A DNA stretch of 5,407 nt from a bacterium UBP3_UBA6266. GTDB lineage: Bacteria; Auribacterota; UBA6266. The stretch is taken from contig DJVC01000031.1 in assembly GCA_002440765.1 (NCBI GenBank), positions 1 to 5,407 on the forward strand, given 5' to 3'. The notes under the pieces are model-generated. The model did not search any database and was not told the DNA's origin. It saw only the letters and a list, made by a program, of their open reading frames with translations. Position numbers and translations under genes: made by a program. Of this stretch, positions 1 to 5,407 are shown piece by piece; position 1 is the first letter of the stretch, and the number at the start of each line of letters is the position of its first letter.

Positions 1-272
<272 letters not shown>

Positions 273-307
273 TTACAAACTATATTGGTTAATATTGTTT
301 GCTGCAG

Positions 308-370
308 TCCTCATAAAAGATATTCAGTGTTTTTGTGAGGAGTGTTGCGGGCTTGCCCGCAACCTCCTCA
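308..370 (+). other. 23S-5S spacer with two competing hairpins
   Basis: The spacer between 23S and 5S (273-384) holds no tRNA but has clear RNA structure. A strong stem-loop spans 336-370: TGAGGAG (336-342) pairs with CTCCTCA (364-370), there is one bulged T at 343, and GTTGCGGG (344-351) pairs with CCCGCAAC (356-363) around a CTTG tetraloop. The block TTTTGTGAGGA (331-341) can instead pair with TCCTCATAAAA (308-318) with one G-U pair. The two folds share 336-341 and cannot form together. A role in RNase processing or in folding of the pre-rRNA is likely by position, but is inferred. Confidence 0.7.
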
Positions 371-384
371 TAGTCAATAATTTT

Positions 385-502
385 TCCCGGTGACAAAATA
401 GAGAGGTGGCAACACCCGATCCCATTCCGAACTCGGCCGTTAAGCACCTCATCGCCGATGGTACTGCGATCACACACGTGGGAGAGTAGGTCGTTGCCGG
501 GG
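385..502 (+). rRNA. rrf: 5S ribosomal RNA
   Basis: This is a complete 5S rRNA of about 118 bases. The terminal helix is fully paired: 386-394 (CCCGGTGAC) matches 493-501 (GTTGCCGGG) with two G-U pairs, and T385-G502 can extend it. Internal hallmarks are present, including CACCCGATCCCATTCCGAAC (411-430) and the GGGAGAGTAGG block near 480-490. It lies downstream of 23S in the usual 23S-5S order and is followed at once by a terminator, so it is the last gene of the rRNA operon. The end points are set by helix I and may be off by 1-3 bases. Confidence 0.96.
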
Positions 503-512
503 TAAATATTCT

Positions 513-543
513 AAAGGGGGGTTAATTTAAACCCCCTTTTTTT
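513..543 (+). terminator. Rho-independent terminator of the rRNA operon
   Basis: GGGGGTT (517-523) pairs with AACCCCC (530-536) around a small A/T loop. Flanking AAAG (513-516) can pair with TTTT (537-540), and the T-run continues to 543. The hairpin starts about ten bases after the 5S 3' end, which is the normal place for the rRNA operon terminator. The A-run and T-run give it some capacity on the minus strand as well. It separates the rRNA operon from the GH16 gene starting at 582. Confidence 0.93.
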
Positions 544-581
544 GTTGCAAAAAAGCCGCTGATATGTGAGATTATTTAAAT

Positions 582-1964
582 ATGAAACGTATTTATATAA
601 ATATATTATTTTTCATCTATTTTACATGCCTGTCTCAGTTGTCTTACTCGGCCGCAAAAAAGCCGTTTGAACTGCCCGGATGGGTATTGATCTGGAATGA
701 TGAATTCGAAGAATCAGAACTGGATTTGTCAAAATGGCGTGTTTCCGATACTGCTCCGGTAAAGAATAAAGAGCTTGAATATTATACGCCCGATGATGTT
801 TATCTTGAAAACGGGTGCCTGATATTGAGAAGCCAGAAACGTGATATGGGAGGAAGAGAATATACTTCAGGGCATGTCGATACAAAACGGAAATTCGCCA
901 CAACATACGGCAGGATAGAAACACGCGCTAAACTGCCGGGCGGACAGGGTATATGGCCCGCGCACTGGATGCTTCCCGTAAAAGGAGGATGGCCTCCCGA
1001 GATTGATATCATGGAGTTGCTCGGACACGCTCCCGACAGGGTTTATATGACGCTTCATTGGGGTCATTGGCCCAACAATCAGCACGCGGGAAAATCTTTC
1101 AAAGGCCCTGATTTCACAAAGGGTTTCCACTCTTTCGCTGTGGAGTGGGAACCGGATGAAATAAGGTGGTATGTAGATGATGTGCTGAGATATACAGCTG
1201 TAAAAAATATTCCCAGGGAACCTTTTTATATAATTTTGAATACCGCCGTCGGAGGCGACTGGCCGGGTAACCCAAACAGCAAAACCAGATTTCCCCAGCA
1301 CCATTATATTGATTATGTAAGAGTGTATATCAAAGATATAAAGGGGACTTCTTATCTTTATACTACCGCTGAAAACGGAAAAATCGAGTGCACACCCTAT
1401 AAAGAGAGGTATAAAACAGGGGAAACAGTGAACCTGTTCGCAAAACCGGATCTTTGTTATAAGTTCAGCCGATGGGAAGGGGATGCTTCCGGGAAAAATA
1501 ATCCCCTGCGGTTAAAAATGGACAGCCATAAGAAAATACAGGCTGTATTTGAACCGGACCCTGAAGGCCCTAAAGTCATATCTAAAGGCAAAAAAACAAA
1601 ATCTTCTTCGCTGGAGTCGCCCGCGCTGGATGACAGGTACGCGGTTGACGGAGATAAAGAAACAAGATGGTCATCAGCGTGGTCGGACCCTCAGTGGATA
1701 AAAATAGACCTCGGTGGTATCTGTAAAATTATCGGTGTGAAACTTTATTGGGAAACCGCATACGCCAGGGCATATGATGTGCAGGTGTCTATTGACGGCG
1801 TGGAATGGAAAACGGTTTATTCACAGAAATCTTCGGGGGGTGATACCGAAAGCATAGGAGATATAAATATCGAAGCCAGATACATCAGGGTTTTCGGTAA
1901 AAAGAGGGCAACCGATTACGGATATTCTCTCTGGGAAATAGAAGTGTTTGGAGAGAAAAAGTAG
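582..1964 (+). CDS. Secreted GH16 endo-beta-glucanase (laminarinase-like) with C-terminal discoidin domain
   Basis: This 460-residue protein is probably an exported endo-acting hydrolase of beta-1,3 or mixed-linkage glucans. Residues 1-24 form a signal peptide (KR, then a hydrophobic core, with cleavage near YSA/A). Residues ~31-250 are a glycoside hydrolase family 16 domain. It contains the active-site motif EIDIME at 140-145: E140 is the expected nucleophile, D142 the assisting aspartate and E145 the acid/base. Flanking family features are GIWPAHWMLP (123-132), FHSFAVEWEPDEIRWYVDD (182-200) and the closing DYVRVY (244-249). Residues ~258-325 resemble the small beta domain with a W-G-D motif (RWEGDASG) found in secreted proteins. 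Residues ~331-460 look like an F5/8 type C (CBM32-like) domain, with AVDGDKETRWSS and YIRVFG. Only a weak GTGAG ribosome site precedes the ATG, but the next in-frame ATG is at codon 89 and would remove the signal peptide. The exact glucan substrate cannot be told. Confidence 0.92.
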   Translation: MKRIYINILFFIYFTCLSQLSYSAAKKPFELPGWVLIWNDEFEESELDLSKWRVSDTAPVKNKELEYYTPDDVYLENGCLILRSQKRDMGGREYTSGHVDTKRKFATTYGRIETRAKLPGGQGIWPAHWMLPVKGGWPPEIDIMELLGHAPDRVYMTLHWGHWPNNQHAGKSFKGPDFTKGFHSFAVEWEPDEIRWYVDDVLRYTAVKNIPREPFYIILNTAVGGDWPGNPNSKTRFPQHHYIDYVRVYIKDIKGTSYLYTTAENGKIECTPYKERYKTGETVNLFAKPDLCYKFSRWEGDASGKNNPLRLKMDSHKKIQAVFEPDPEGPKVISKGKKTKSSSLESPALDDRYAVDGDKETRWSSAWSDPQWIKIDLGGICKIIGVKLYWETAYARAYDVQVSIDGVEWKTVYSQKSSGGDTESIGDINIEARYIRVFGKKRATDYGYSLWEIEVFGEKK

Positions 1965-1984
1965 GTTTGCTACCTTGCTTTTTC
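1955..1984. terminator. Possible weak bidirectional terminator between convergent genes
   Basis: The GH16 gene and the thioredoxin-fold gene end 5 bases apart (stops at 1962-1964 and 1970-1972). Around the junction GAAAAAG (1955-1961) can pair with CTTTTTC (1978-1984), and TAG (1962-1964) with CTA (1970-1972), leaving an asymmetric bulge of five bases (1973-1977). T-runs exist on both strands but lie within the stem, and the stem is weak. If it works, it lies inside the 3' coding ends of both genes. No other terminator is visible for either transcript. Confidence 0.25.
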
Positions 1985-2584
1985 CACATACTTTTCAACT
2001 GTGTTGATGTCGTGAGTCGGGCTTCCTATTTTTCTTCCCTTTTTATCAAAAACCCATATGTTAGGGACACTTCTTATATTGTACTGTTTTGTCACTTCGC
2101 TTTCCCAGTTCACAATATCGATTTTCCTTAAAATGACGTCATCGTATTTATTAATAATTTTTTCAAGCCGGGGCGCTATGCTTTTACACGGCCCGCACCA
2201 GTCAGCGTAAAAGTCGAATATCACTACATAACCATCCACGAGGTAGTCTTCTATAGCGACTTTTTTGCCGGAAGATATTTTCTGCTCTTTTTTTGGTTTT
2301 TTCAAGACGGTTGTTTTGGCGACAGGATTATTTTTGGATGGATTAATCTGGGATTTCTTAAGCAATTTCAGGTTCTCTATATCCGACTGTTTTTCAATGG
2401 AGTCGACTTTATCCATTGAGAATTTCATTTCGCCCCCTTCAAGCCGGATTTTTACATAATCATCTGTTTGCTTTGTTATGACGCCTTTCATCTGATATCC
2501 TGTTGTCAGTGTTATAATATCGGCAAATGATATATCTACACGCAGCATAACAAGTAATAGAATAGCAGTTATAAATAGTTTCAA
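1970..2584 (-). CDS. Exported thioredoxin-fold protein with N-terminal small beta-barrel domain
   Basis: This 204-residue protein is a probable extracytoplasmic thiol-disulfide oxidoreductase. Residues 1-21 form a signal peptide (cleavage SFA/D). Residues ~23-66 are predicted beta-rich, with a pattern of the type ITLTTGYQMKGVI then VKIRLEGGEMKF, like the small SH3/Sm-like barrels at the N-terminus of some secreted proteins. A lysine-rich linker (~70-108) leads to a thioredoxin domain (~109-204). That domain has the active site WCGPC (129-133, cysteines C130 and C133) and the cis-proline at P174 in RSVPN. The WCGPC motif is that of classical thioredoxins. The start is a TTG (2584-2582) and no ATG nearby fits. 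It is supported by AGAGGAG five bases upstream and by the signal peptide that follows. It is the last gene of the three-gene operon, 15 bases after the propeller gene. It would need a membrane electron donor if it acts as a reductase; none is in the window. Confidence 0.88.
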   Translation of the reverse strand: MKLFITAILLLVMLRVDISFADIITLTTGYQMKGVITKQTDDYVKIRLEGGEMKFSMDKVDSIEKQSDIENLKLLKKSQINPSKNNPVAKTTVLKKPKKEQKISSGKKVAIEDYLVDGYVVIFDFYADWCGPCKSIAPRLEKIINKYDDVILRKIDIVNWESEVTKQYNIRSVPNIWVFDKKGRKIGSPTHDINTVEKYVEKAR

Positions 2585-2589
2585 ATGTA

Positions 2590-2596
2590 CTCCTCT
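2590..2596 (-). promoter_or_regulatory. Ribosome binding site fixing the TTG start of the thioredoxin-fold gene
   Basis: Read on the minus strand, AGAGGAG ends five bases before the TTG at 2584-2582. It lies in the 15-base gap after the stop of the upstream gene. This near-ideal site supports the rare TTG start and suggests translation coupled to the upstream gene. Confidence 0.8.
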
Positions 2597-2599
2597 TTG

Positions 2600-4507
2600 T
2601 TATTTTTTAAGGAAGAAAAGTTTTACGTCGTATTTTCTAAGCGATTTTCCTGTAAAATCGGTGTTGTATGTCTGGGCTAAAACACCTTTATCGGTTACAT
2701 GGAGTACGCTTCCCATATTAAGAGTGGGATATCTCCAGAGATTTTTCCCTTCGATGTTGAAAAGATAGAATGTAACGTCAAAATCAAGCGCGTTGAAACC
2801 TGATACCGCATCCAGGACATTAAAGTTAAATTCGCTTTTAATTGTTGCTATAAGTTTTTCATTTATCTTTGTCTCGCTGCCTTCAATATTCACGTTTTTT
2901 TCCACCACGCCATCAGGAAGTTTTATGAATGACAGGACAGCGCTTTTTATCCGGGGAATGTCGGTTCCGTTTTCTTTCATCTGCTCCGCGATTTTTGCGG
3001 CCATCTCCGATGCCGAACTGGCCTTGATATCTTTTTTGCCGTCGAGCATATCTTCAAAATCATTGAAAATCGAGGTTAAATCCGGAGCGCCTGTCTGAAC
3101 GGCTTTCAGATTGGGCTTATTCGATGGCGGCGGGGTTTCAAATGCTAATTTTTCCACCACCAAGTAGTTGTCGGTGATTTGCACGGGCTTTAAACCGGCA
3201 GAGCTCTCACTCCATATAAGGTGAAAAGTCTTTGAGTCTAAAAGTGAAAGGCTGTTTGTAGTACTAAGCAGGATATATTTATCATTTATCATACTCAGAA
3301 AATACATTTCCCTTTCACTTCTCCACAGTATTTTGCCTTCAAGGCTAAGGATTTCAGTTCCCGAAGAACCTACTAAAAGCACAGTGTTAGATAGAGAATA
3401 AAGCAATCCCATAGCTTCTTTTGACCACTTTTCCGCGCCGTCTTTTATTGAGAAACATTTAACGGTTTCTTCTTTGTTGAACTTGTTGTCTTCAAATGAA
3501 GTTTTTAGTGTGGATGCGAATACAAAATTATTTGCTATCGCGCATGAAACTACCTGTGAATCCACTGTGATTTTCCGGATTTCCTTTCCGGTTTCTATGT
3601 CGTAAAGAGTGATGGACGTTGAGCCTGACGACGGCATAAGGAAGGAATCAATAGACGCGTCGTTAACTATGCCGGAGATATCCAGGGTAGCAATATATTT
3701 GCTATCCTGCGCGATTTTCCCTGCGCTCGCGTTTTTTACCCAGAGTGTTTTGTGTTCTTGCCTTGAATATCTGGCGAAATAAGAATGTGAATTAATCAGT
3801 ATATCGCCGTTTTTGGCGAAGGTCATGGTTGTCGGCAGAAAGTCGGACAGAAAGGAAAAGATAAAATCCTGCTGGTTTATATCGACTGATTTGCCTATGG
3901 GGTTTTCATGGATGATACTGCCGTTTGAAGCATCCAATTCCAAAATTAAATCTTTTTCCGTCAGCAGATATGCAATTCCGCCTTCCGCGATCGAAGCTTT
4001 TATTGCCCCTTTGTCATCAATATTAAGGGACCATGATTCGCTCGTTTTATATTTGAAGAAAATTTCATATATGGCTGTTCCCGCGACGATGAGAAGAACC
4101 AGAAGGACGGTTTTTTTAATAAGTGAGGAAATTTTTGATACCTTTTCCTCTCTGACGCCTATTTCCCTGGCGCTTTTTTGAGCAAGCTTTTCTGTTGAAG
4201 ATGAAACTCTGGTTTTGCATTCTTCCGAGCAGAAATATCCATATTTATTTCTCATTTCAGCGGTTATCTCTTTGCCGCATGTGTTGCATTTACCTATGAT
4301 TTTTTGCTCTATGCCCGGCGCCGGATTAGATGACGCCCGCTTTATTTTGAGCTTGCGGTGATTGTTTTCCGGCGCTATCGCGCAATCCGGAGTTGCCGAT
4401 AAGGCAATTTGGACCTGTTTTCCGCAGGCCGGGCATGTTGTTTCATCCAAAACATAATCCGGCGGAATTGTGATCATATGGCCGCATTCGCACTTAACTT
4501 CTCTCAT
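2600..4507 (-). CDS. Membrane protein: two zinc-binding modules, one TM helix, PQQ-like beta-propeller
   Basis: This 635-residue protein has no function I recognise. Residues 6-28 hold a zinc ribbon (CxC at C6/C8, CPxCG at C25/C28). Residues 74-97 hold a second, treble-clef-like site (CNTCGKE at 74-80, then YFCSEECK, cysteines C74, C77, C93, C97). A charged stretch follows, then one transmembrane helix at ~133-151. Lysines and arginines before it favour an inside N-terminus, so the remainder is probably extracytoplasmic. Residues ~155-635 show repeated beta-hairpin units of the PQQ/WD40-like propeller type, ending in motifs such as DIETGKEI (303-310), SIKDGAEKW (353-361), SLEGKILW (388-395), DSKTFHLIW (424-432) and NIEGKNLW (584-591). 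About eight such hairpins can be counted. A polar, helix-prone insertion (~456-520) interrupts the propeller. The ATG directly follows the stop of the upstream gene (TAA then ATG, 0 bases), with GGAG nine bases upstream inside that gene, so the two are translationally coupled. PQQ cofactor binding is not implied; the propeller may be a scaffold. Confidence 0.9.
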   Translation of the reverse strand: MREVKCECGHMITIPPDYVLDETTCPACGKQVQIALSATPDCAIAPENNHRKLKIKRASSNPAPGIEQKIIGKCNTCGKEITAEMRNKYGYFCSEECKTRVSSSTEKLAQKSAREIGVREEKVSKISSLIKKTVLLVLLIVAGTAIYEIFFKYKTSESWSLNIDDKGAIKASIAEGGIAYLLTEKDLILELDASNGSIIHENPIGKSVDINQQDFIFSFLSDFLPTTMTFAKNGDILINSHSYFARYSRQEHKTLWVKNASAGKIAQDSKYIATLDISGIVNDASIDSFLMPSSGSTSITLYDIETGKEIRKITVDSQVVSCAIANNFVFASTLKTSFEDNKFNKEETVKCFSIKDGAEKWSKEAMGLLYSLSNTVLLVGSSGTEILSLEGKILWRSEREMYFLSMINDKYILLSTTNSLSLLDSKTFHLIWSESSAGLKPVQITDNYLVVEKLAFETPPPSNKPNLKAVQTGAPDLTSIFNDFEDMLDGKKDIKASSASEMAAKIAEQMKENGTDIPRIKSAVLSFIKLPDGVVEKNVNIEGSETKINEKLIATIKSEFNFNVLDAVSGFNALDFDVTFYLFNIEGKNLWRYPTLNMGSVLHVTDKGVLAQTYNTDFTGKSLRKYDVKLFFLKK

Positions 4508-4999
4508 TTAATTTATCTCCAGGATTTTTGCGCATTTCTCAAGTTCGCTTTCCGATATTTTCTTCAGCTGAAAGGCATCAAGATCCGACTTTTTTATCCT
4601 TAACTGTATTGTGGGAAAGCAATATTGGGGATTATGGATTCTATTCGGGTCGGTTATGTGAAGAACCAGCAAATCTTCATTTTTGAGGCCTCTGATGGTA
4701 GGGAAATAGGTTATCATAATACGCCAGGCTTCTTTCTTTATGTCATCTATGGATATTTCATTCCTTCTGTAGACCTGACATATGAACACAAGCCCGTAAT
4801 CCTCAAGGTAAACTCCCTGGGGCATATTTGCCTGGAAAGCTTTTTGCAGTATACCTTCAACGATTGATATGTCTTTCTGCATATCTGAAAGATTTGAACT
4901 GTTGCCTGCCGGAAACATGCGGCTGGATGTCATTTCTGAAAAAGAATTTGATGAAAGCAATAAAACAGCAACGGATAGTAAAAAAATGGATTTTTTCAT
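4508..4999 (-). CDS. Small exported protein of unknown function
   Basis: This 163-residue protein is the first gene of the three-gene operon. Residues 1-21 are a signal peptide (MKKS, hydrophobic core, cleavage SFS/E). The mature part begins with a polar stretch, then a predicted helix (~38-57, MQKDISIVEGILQKAF). A core GVYLEDYGLVFICQV (62-76) reads as two beta-strands around a turn. A helix follows at ~84-97, then strands LLVLHIT (110-116) and TIQLRIK (130-136), and a C-terminal charged helix (~147-160). I recall a similar GVYL..YG..VF core in other uncharacterised secreted bacterial proteins but cannot name a family. An upstream in-frame ATG at 5032 would add 11 residues, but it lies inside the promoter -10 box. 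The ATG at 4999 has AAGGAG nine bases upstream and gives a normal signal peptide. Two cysteines remain in the mature protein (C74, C127 and also C156 near the end make three), so disulfide exchange with the operon's thioredoxin-fold protein is possible but speculative. Confidence 0.85.
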   Translation of the reverse strand: MKKSIFLLSVAVLLLSSNSFSEMTSSRMFPAGNSSNLSDMQKDISIVEGILQKAFQANMPQGVYLEDYGLVFICQVYRRNEISIDDIKKEAWRIMITYFPTIRGLKNEDLLVLHITDPNRIHNPQYCFPTIQLRIKKSDLDAFQLKKISESELEKCAKILEIN

Positions 5000-5008
5000 A
5001 GTGCAATT

Positions 5009-5014
5009 CTCCTT
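5009..5014 (-). promoter_or_regulatory. Ribosome binding site of the 163-residue protein
   Basis: AAGGAG on the minus strand lies nine bases before the ATG at 4999-4997. It decides the start in favour of this ATG over the in-frame ATG at 5032, which has no purine-rich site before it. Confidence 0.8.
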
Positions 5015-5030
5015 TTTGCCTATAGACTTC

Positions 5031-5059
5031 ATTATACTATAAAGTGTTCAAATTATAAG
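5031..5059 (-). promoter_or_regulatory. Promoter of the three-gene minus-strand operon
   Basis: A perfect -10 hexamer TATAAT occupies 5036-5031 on the minus strand. The hexamer 17 bases upstream (CTTATA, 5059-5054) matches the -35 consensus at only three positions, so the upstream box is weak. Transcription would start near 5024, leaving a leader of about 25 bases before the ATG at 4999. The region 5000-5125 is AT-rich and carries the start signals of both divergent units. Confidence 0.6.
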
Positions 5060-5070
5060 TAATTTATCAT

Positions 5071-5099
5071 TTAAATATCTGTGTGTTATCTGATAAAAT
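5071..5099 (+). promoter_or_regulatory. Promoter of the vWA-domain gene (extended -10)
   Basis: TGATAAAAT at 5091-5099 forms an extended -10 element (TG, one base, then TAAAAT, five of six to consensus). A poor -35 (TTAAAT, 5071-5076) sits 17 bases upstream. Predicted transcription start is near 5106, about 20 bases before the gene. The -10 boxes of the two divergent promoters are under 60 bases apart, so one regulator or local DNA melting could affect both. Confidence 0.5.
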
Positions 5100-5113
5100 T
5101 CTCTAAAATACAA

Positions 5114-5120
5114 AAGGGGG
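5114..5120 (+). promoter_or_regulatory. Ribosome binding site of the vWA-domain gene
   Basis: AAGGGGG can pair along its length with the 16S anti-SD if one G-U pair is allowed. It lies five bases before the ATG at 5126 but only two before the ATG at 5123. This favours the second of the two tandem ATG codons. Confidence 0.6.
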
Positions 5121-5125
5121 GTATG

Positions 5126-5407
5126 ATGTCTGGTAAACCGGTTTTTTTAATCGCTCTTTTCGCTTTTCTTATATGCTTTAGTATGGTTGCTTTTTCCGAA
5201 GAGTATCCTGAAGTAATGTTTATACTTGACAGCTCGGGCAGTATGAGTGAGCAAGTCGACGGGCGTCCCAAAATCGATATTGCGAAGGAGGTCATGGAAA
5301 AAGTTGTCCCCGAACTTCCTCCCGAGGTCCGCGTCGGGCTGATTGCTTACGGACACAGATATTTTCGCGATTGCAAGTATATTCAAGTGATAATACCCCC
5401 GGGAAGC
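5126..5407 (+). CDS. Exported von Willebrand factor A domain protein (3' truncated by window)
   Basis: This open frame runs off the window end after 94 codons with no stop. Residues 1-24 form a signal peptide (GKP, hydrophobic core, cleavage AFS/E). The mature protein begins directly with a vWA domain. VMFILDSSGSM (30-40) supplies the DxSxS part of the MIDAS metal site (D35, S37, S39), which binds a divalent metal and commonly mediates protein-protein contacts. VRVGLIAYGHR (68-78) followed by RDCKYIQVIIPPG (81-93) matches the second strand region of a bacterial vWA subgroup with a YGHR..DC signature, as I recall it. No membrane anchor is visible so far, and the domains beyond the vWA fold are outside the window. 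The ATG at 5123 is an alternative start adding one residue. The gene diverges from the three-gene operon across 126 bases and may share its regulation. Its partner or substrate is not evident. Confidence 0.88.
   Translation, partial: MSGKPVFLIALFAFLICFSMVAFSEEYPEVMFILDSSGSMSEQVDGRPKIDIAKEVMEKVVPELPPEVRVGLIAYGHRYFRDCKYIQVIIPPGS

Noticed and set aside
289..477. 62-codon minus-strand open frame
   Set aside because: It lies antisense to the rRNA spacer and the 5S gene, whose structure is fully explained.
508..545. G-run and C-run near the end of the rRNA operon as part of a mobile element end or repeat pair with the G-run at 5116-5121
   Set aside because: The first is explained as a terminator hairpin and the second as a ribosome binding site; no shared flanking sequence is seen.
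582..660. Lipoprotein signal in the GH16 N-terminus (cysteine at residue 16)
   Set aside because: The residues before it (YFTC) do not fit a lipobox, and a signal peptidase I site follows near residue 24.
867..1304. 145-codon minus-strand open frame, with others at 622-924 and 800-1012
   Set aside because: All are opposite the GH16 catalytic domain, have no recognisable domain and no good ribosome site.
2793..3098. 101-codon plus-strand frame, with 3813-4181 and 2265-2459
   Set aside because: These are antisense shadows of the propeller and thioredoxin-fold genes; their composition mirrors the complementary codons.
4625..4867. 80-codon plus-strand open frame
   Set aside because: It is antisense to the 163-residue exported protein, which has a promoter, ribosome site and signal peptide.
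5086..5386. Minus-strand frames of 69 and 79 codons
   Set aside because: They overlap the vWA gene, which has a MIDAS motif and signal peptide in the plus frame.

Overview
The window looks like bacterial chromosome from an envelope-bearing (Gram-negative-type) lineage. It opens with the 3' end of a 23S rRNA gene, followed by a 5S rRNA and a strong intrinsic terminator. The rest is protein-coding DNA of moderate GC. Every protein gene carries a signal peptide or a membrane anchor. The N-terminal zinc ribbon of the 635-residue protein (CxC then CPxCG) and the small beta-barrel plus thioredoxin fusion recall proteins I associate with PVC-superphylum or Omnitrophota-like candidate phyla. That placement is an impression from memory, and the rRNA would settle it.

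Layout. Positions 1-272 are the 23S 3' end. A 112-base spacer follows whose inverted repeats can form two mutually exclusive hairpins. The 5S gene is at about 385-502 and a GC-rich hairpin with a T-run (513-543) ends the rRNA operon. A secreted family 16 glycoside hydrolase with a C-terminal discoidin-type domain (582-1964, +) starts 38 bases later. It ends 5 bases from the end of an oppositely oriented three-gene operon (4999-1970, -). In transcription order that operon encodes a small exported protein of unknown function (163 aa), a membrane protein with two cytoplasmic zinc-binding modules and an extracytoplasmic PQQ-like beta-propeller (635 aa), and an exported thioredoxin-fold protein (204 aa, TTG start). 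Its promoter lies in a 126-base AT-rich region (5000-5125). From the same region a von Willebrand factor A protein is transcribed rightward and is cut off by the window end.

How the genes fit together. The three minus-strand genes are packed with 0 and 15 bases between them and are almost certainly co-transcribed. All three products face the extracytoplasmic space, so a shared envelope job is a reasonable inference, possibly with the divergent vWA protein. The zinc-module/propeller protein could link cytoplasm and periplasm, and the thioredoxin-fold protein could act on disulfides there. No substrate or partner can be read from the sequence. The GH16 enzyme looks like an independent beta-glucan-degrading gene. 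I see no mobile element, CRISPR array or tRNA, and no stretch over 300 bases lacks a gene.
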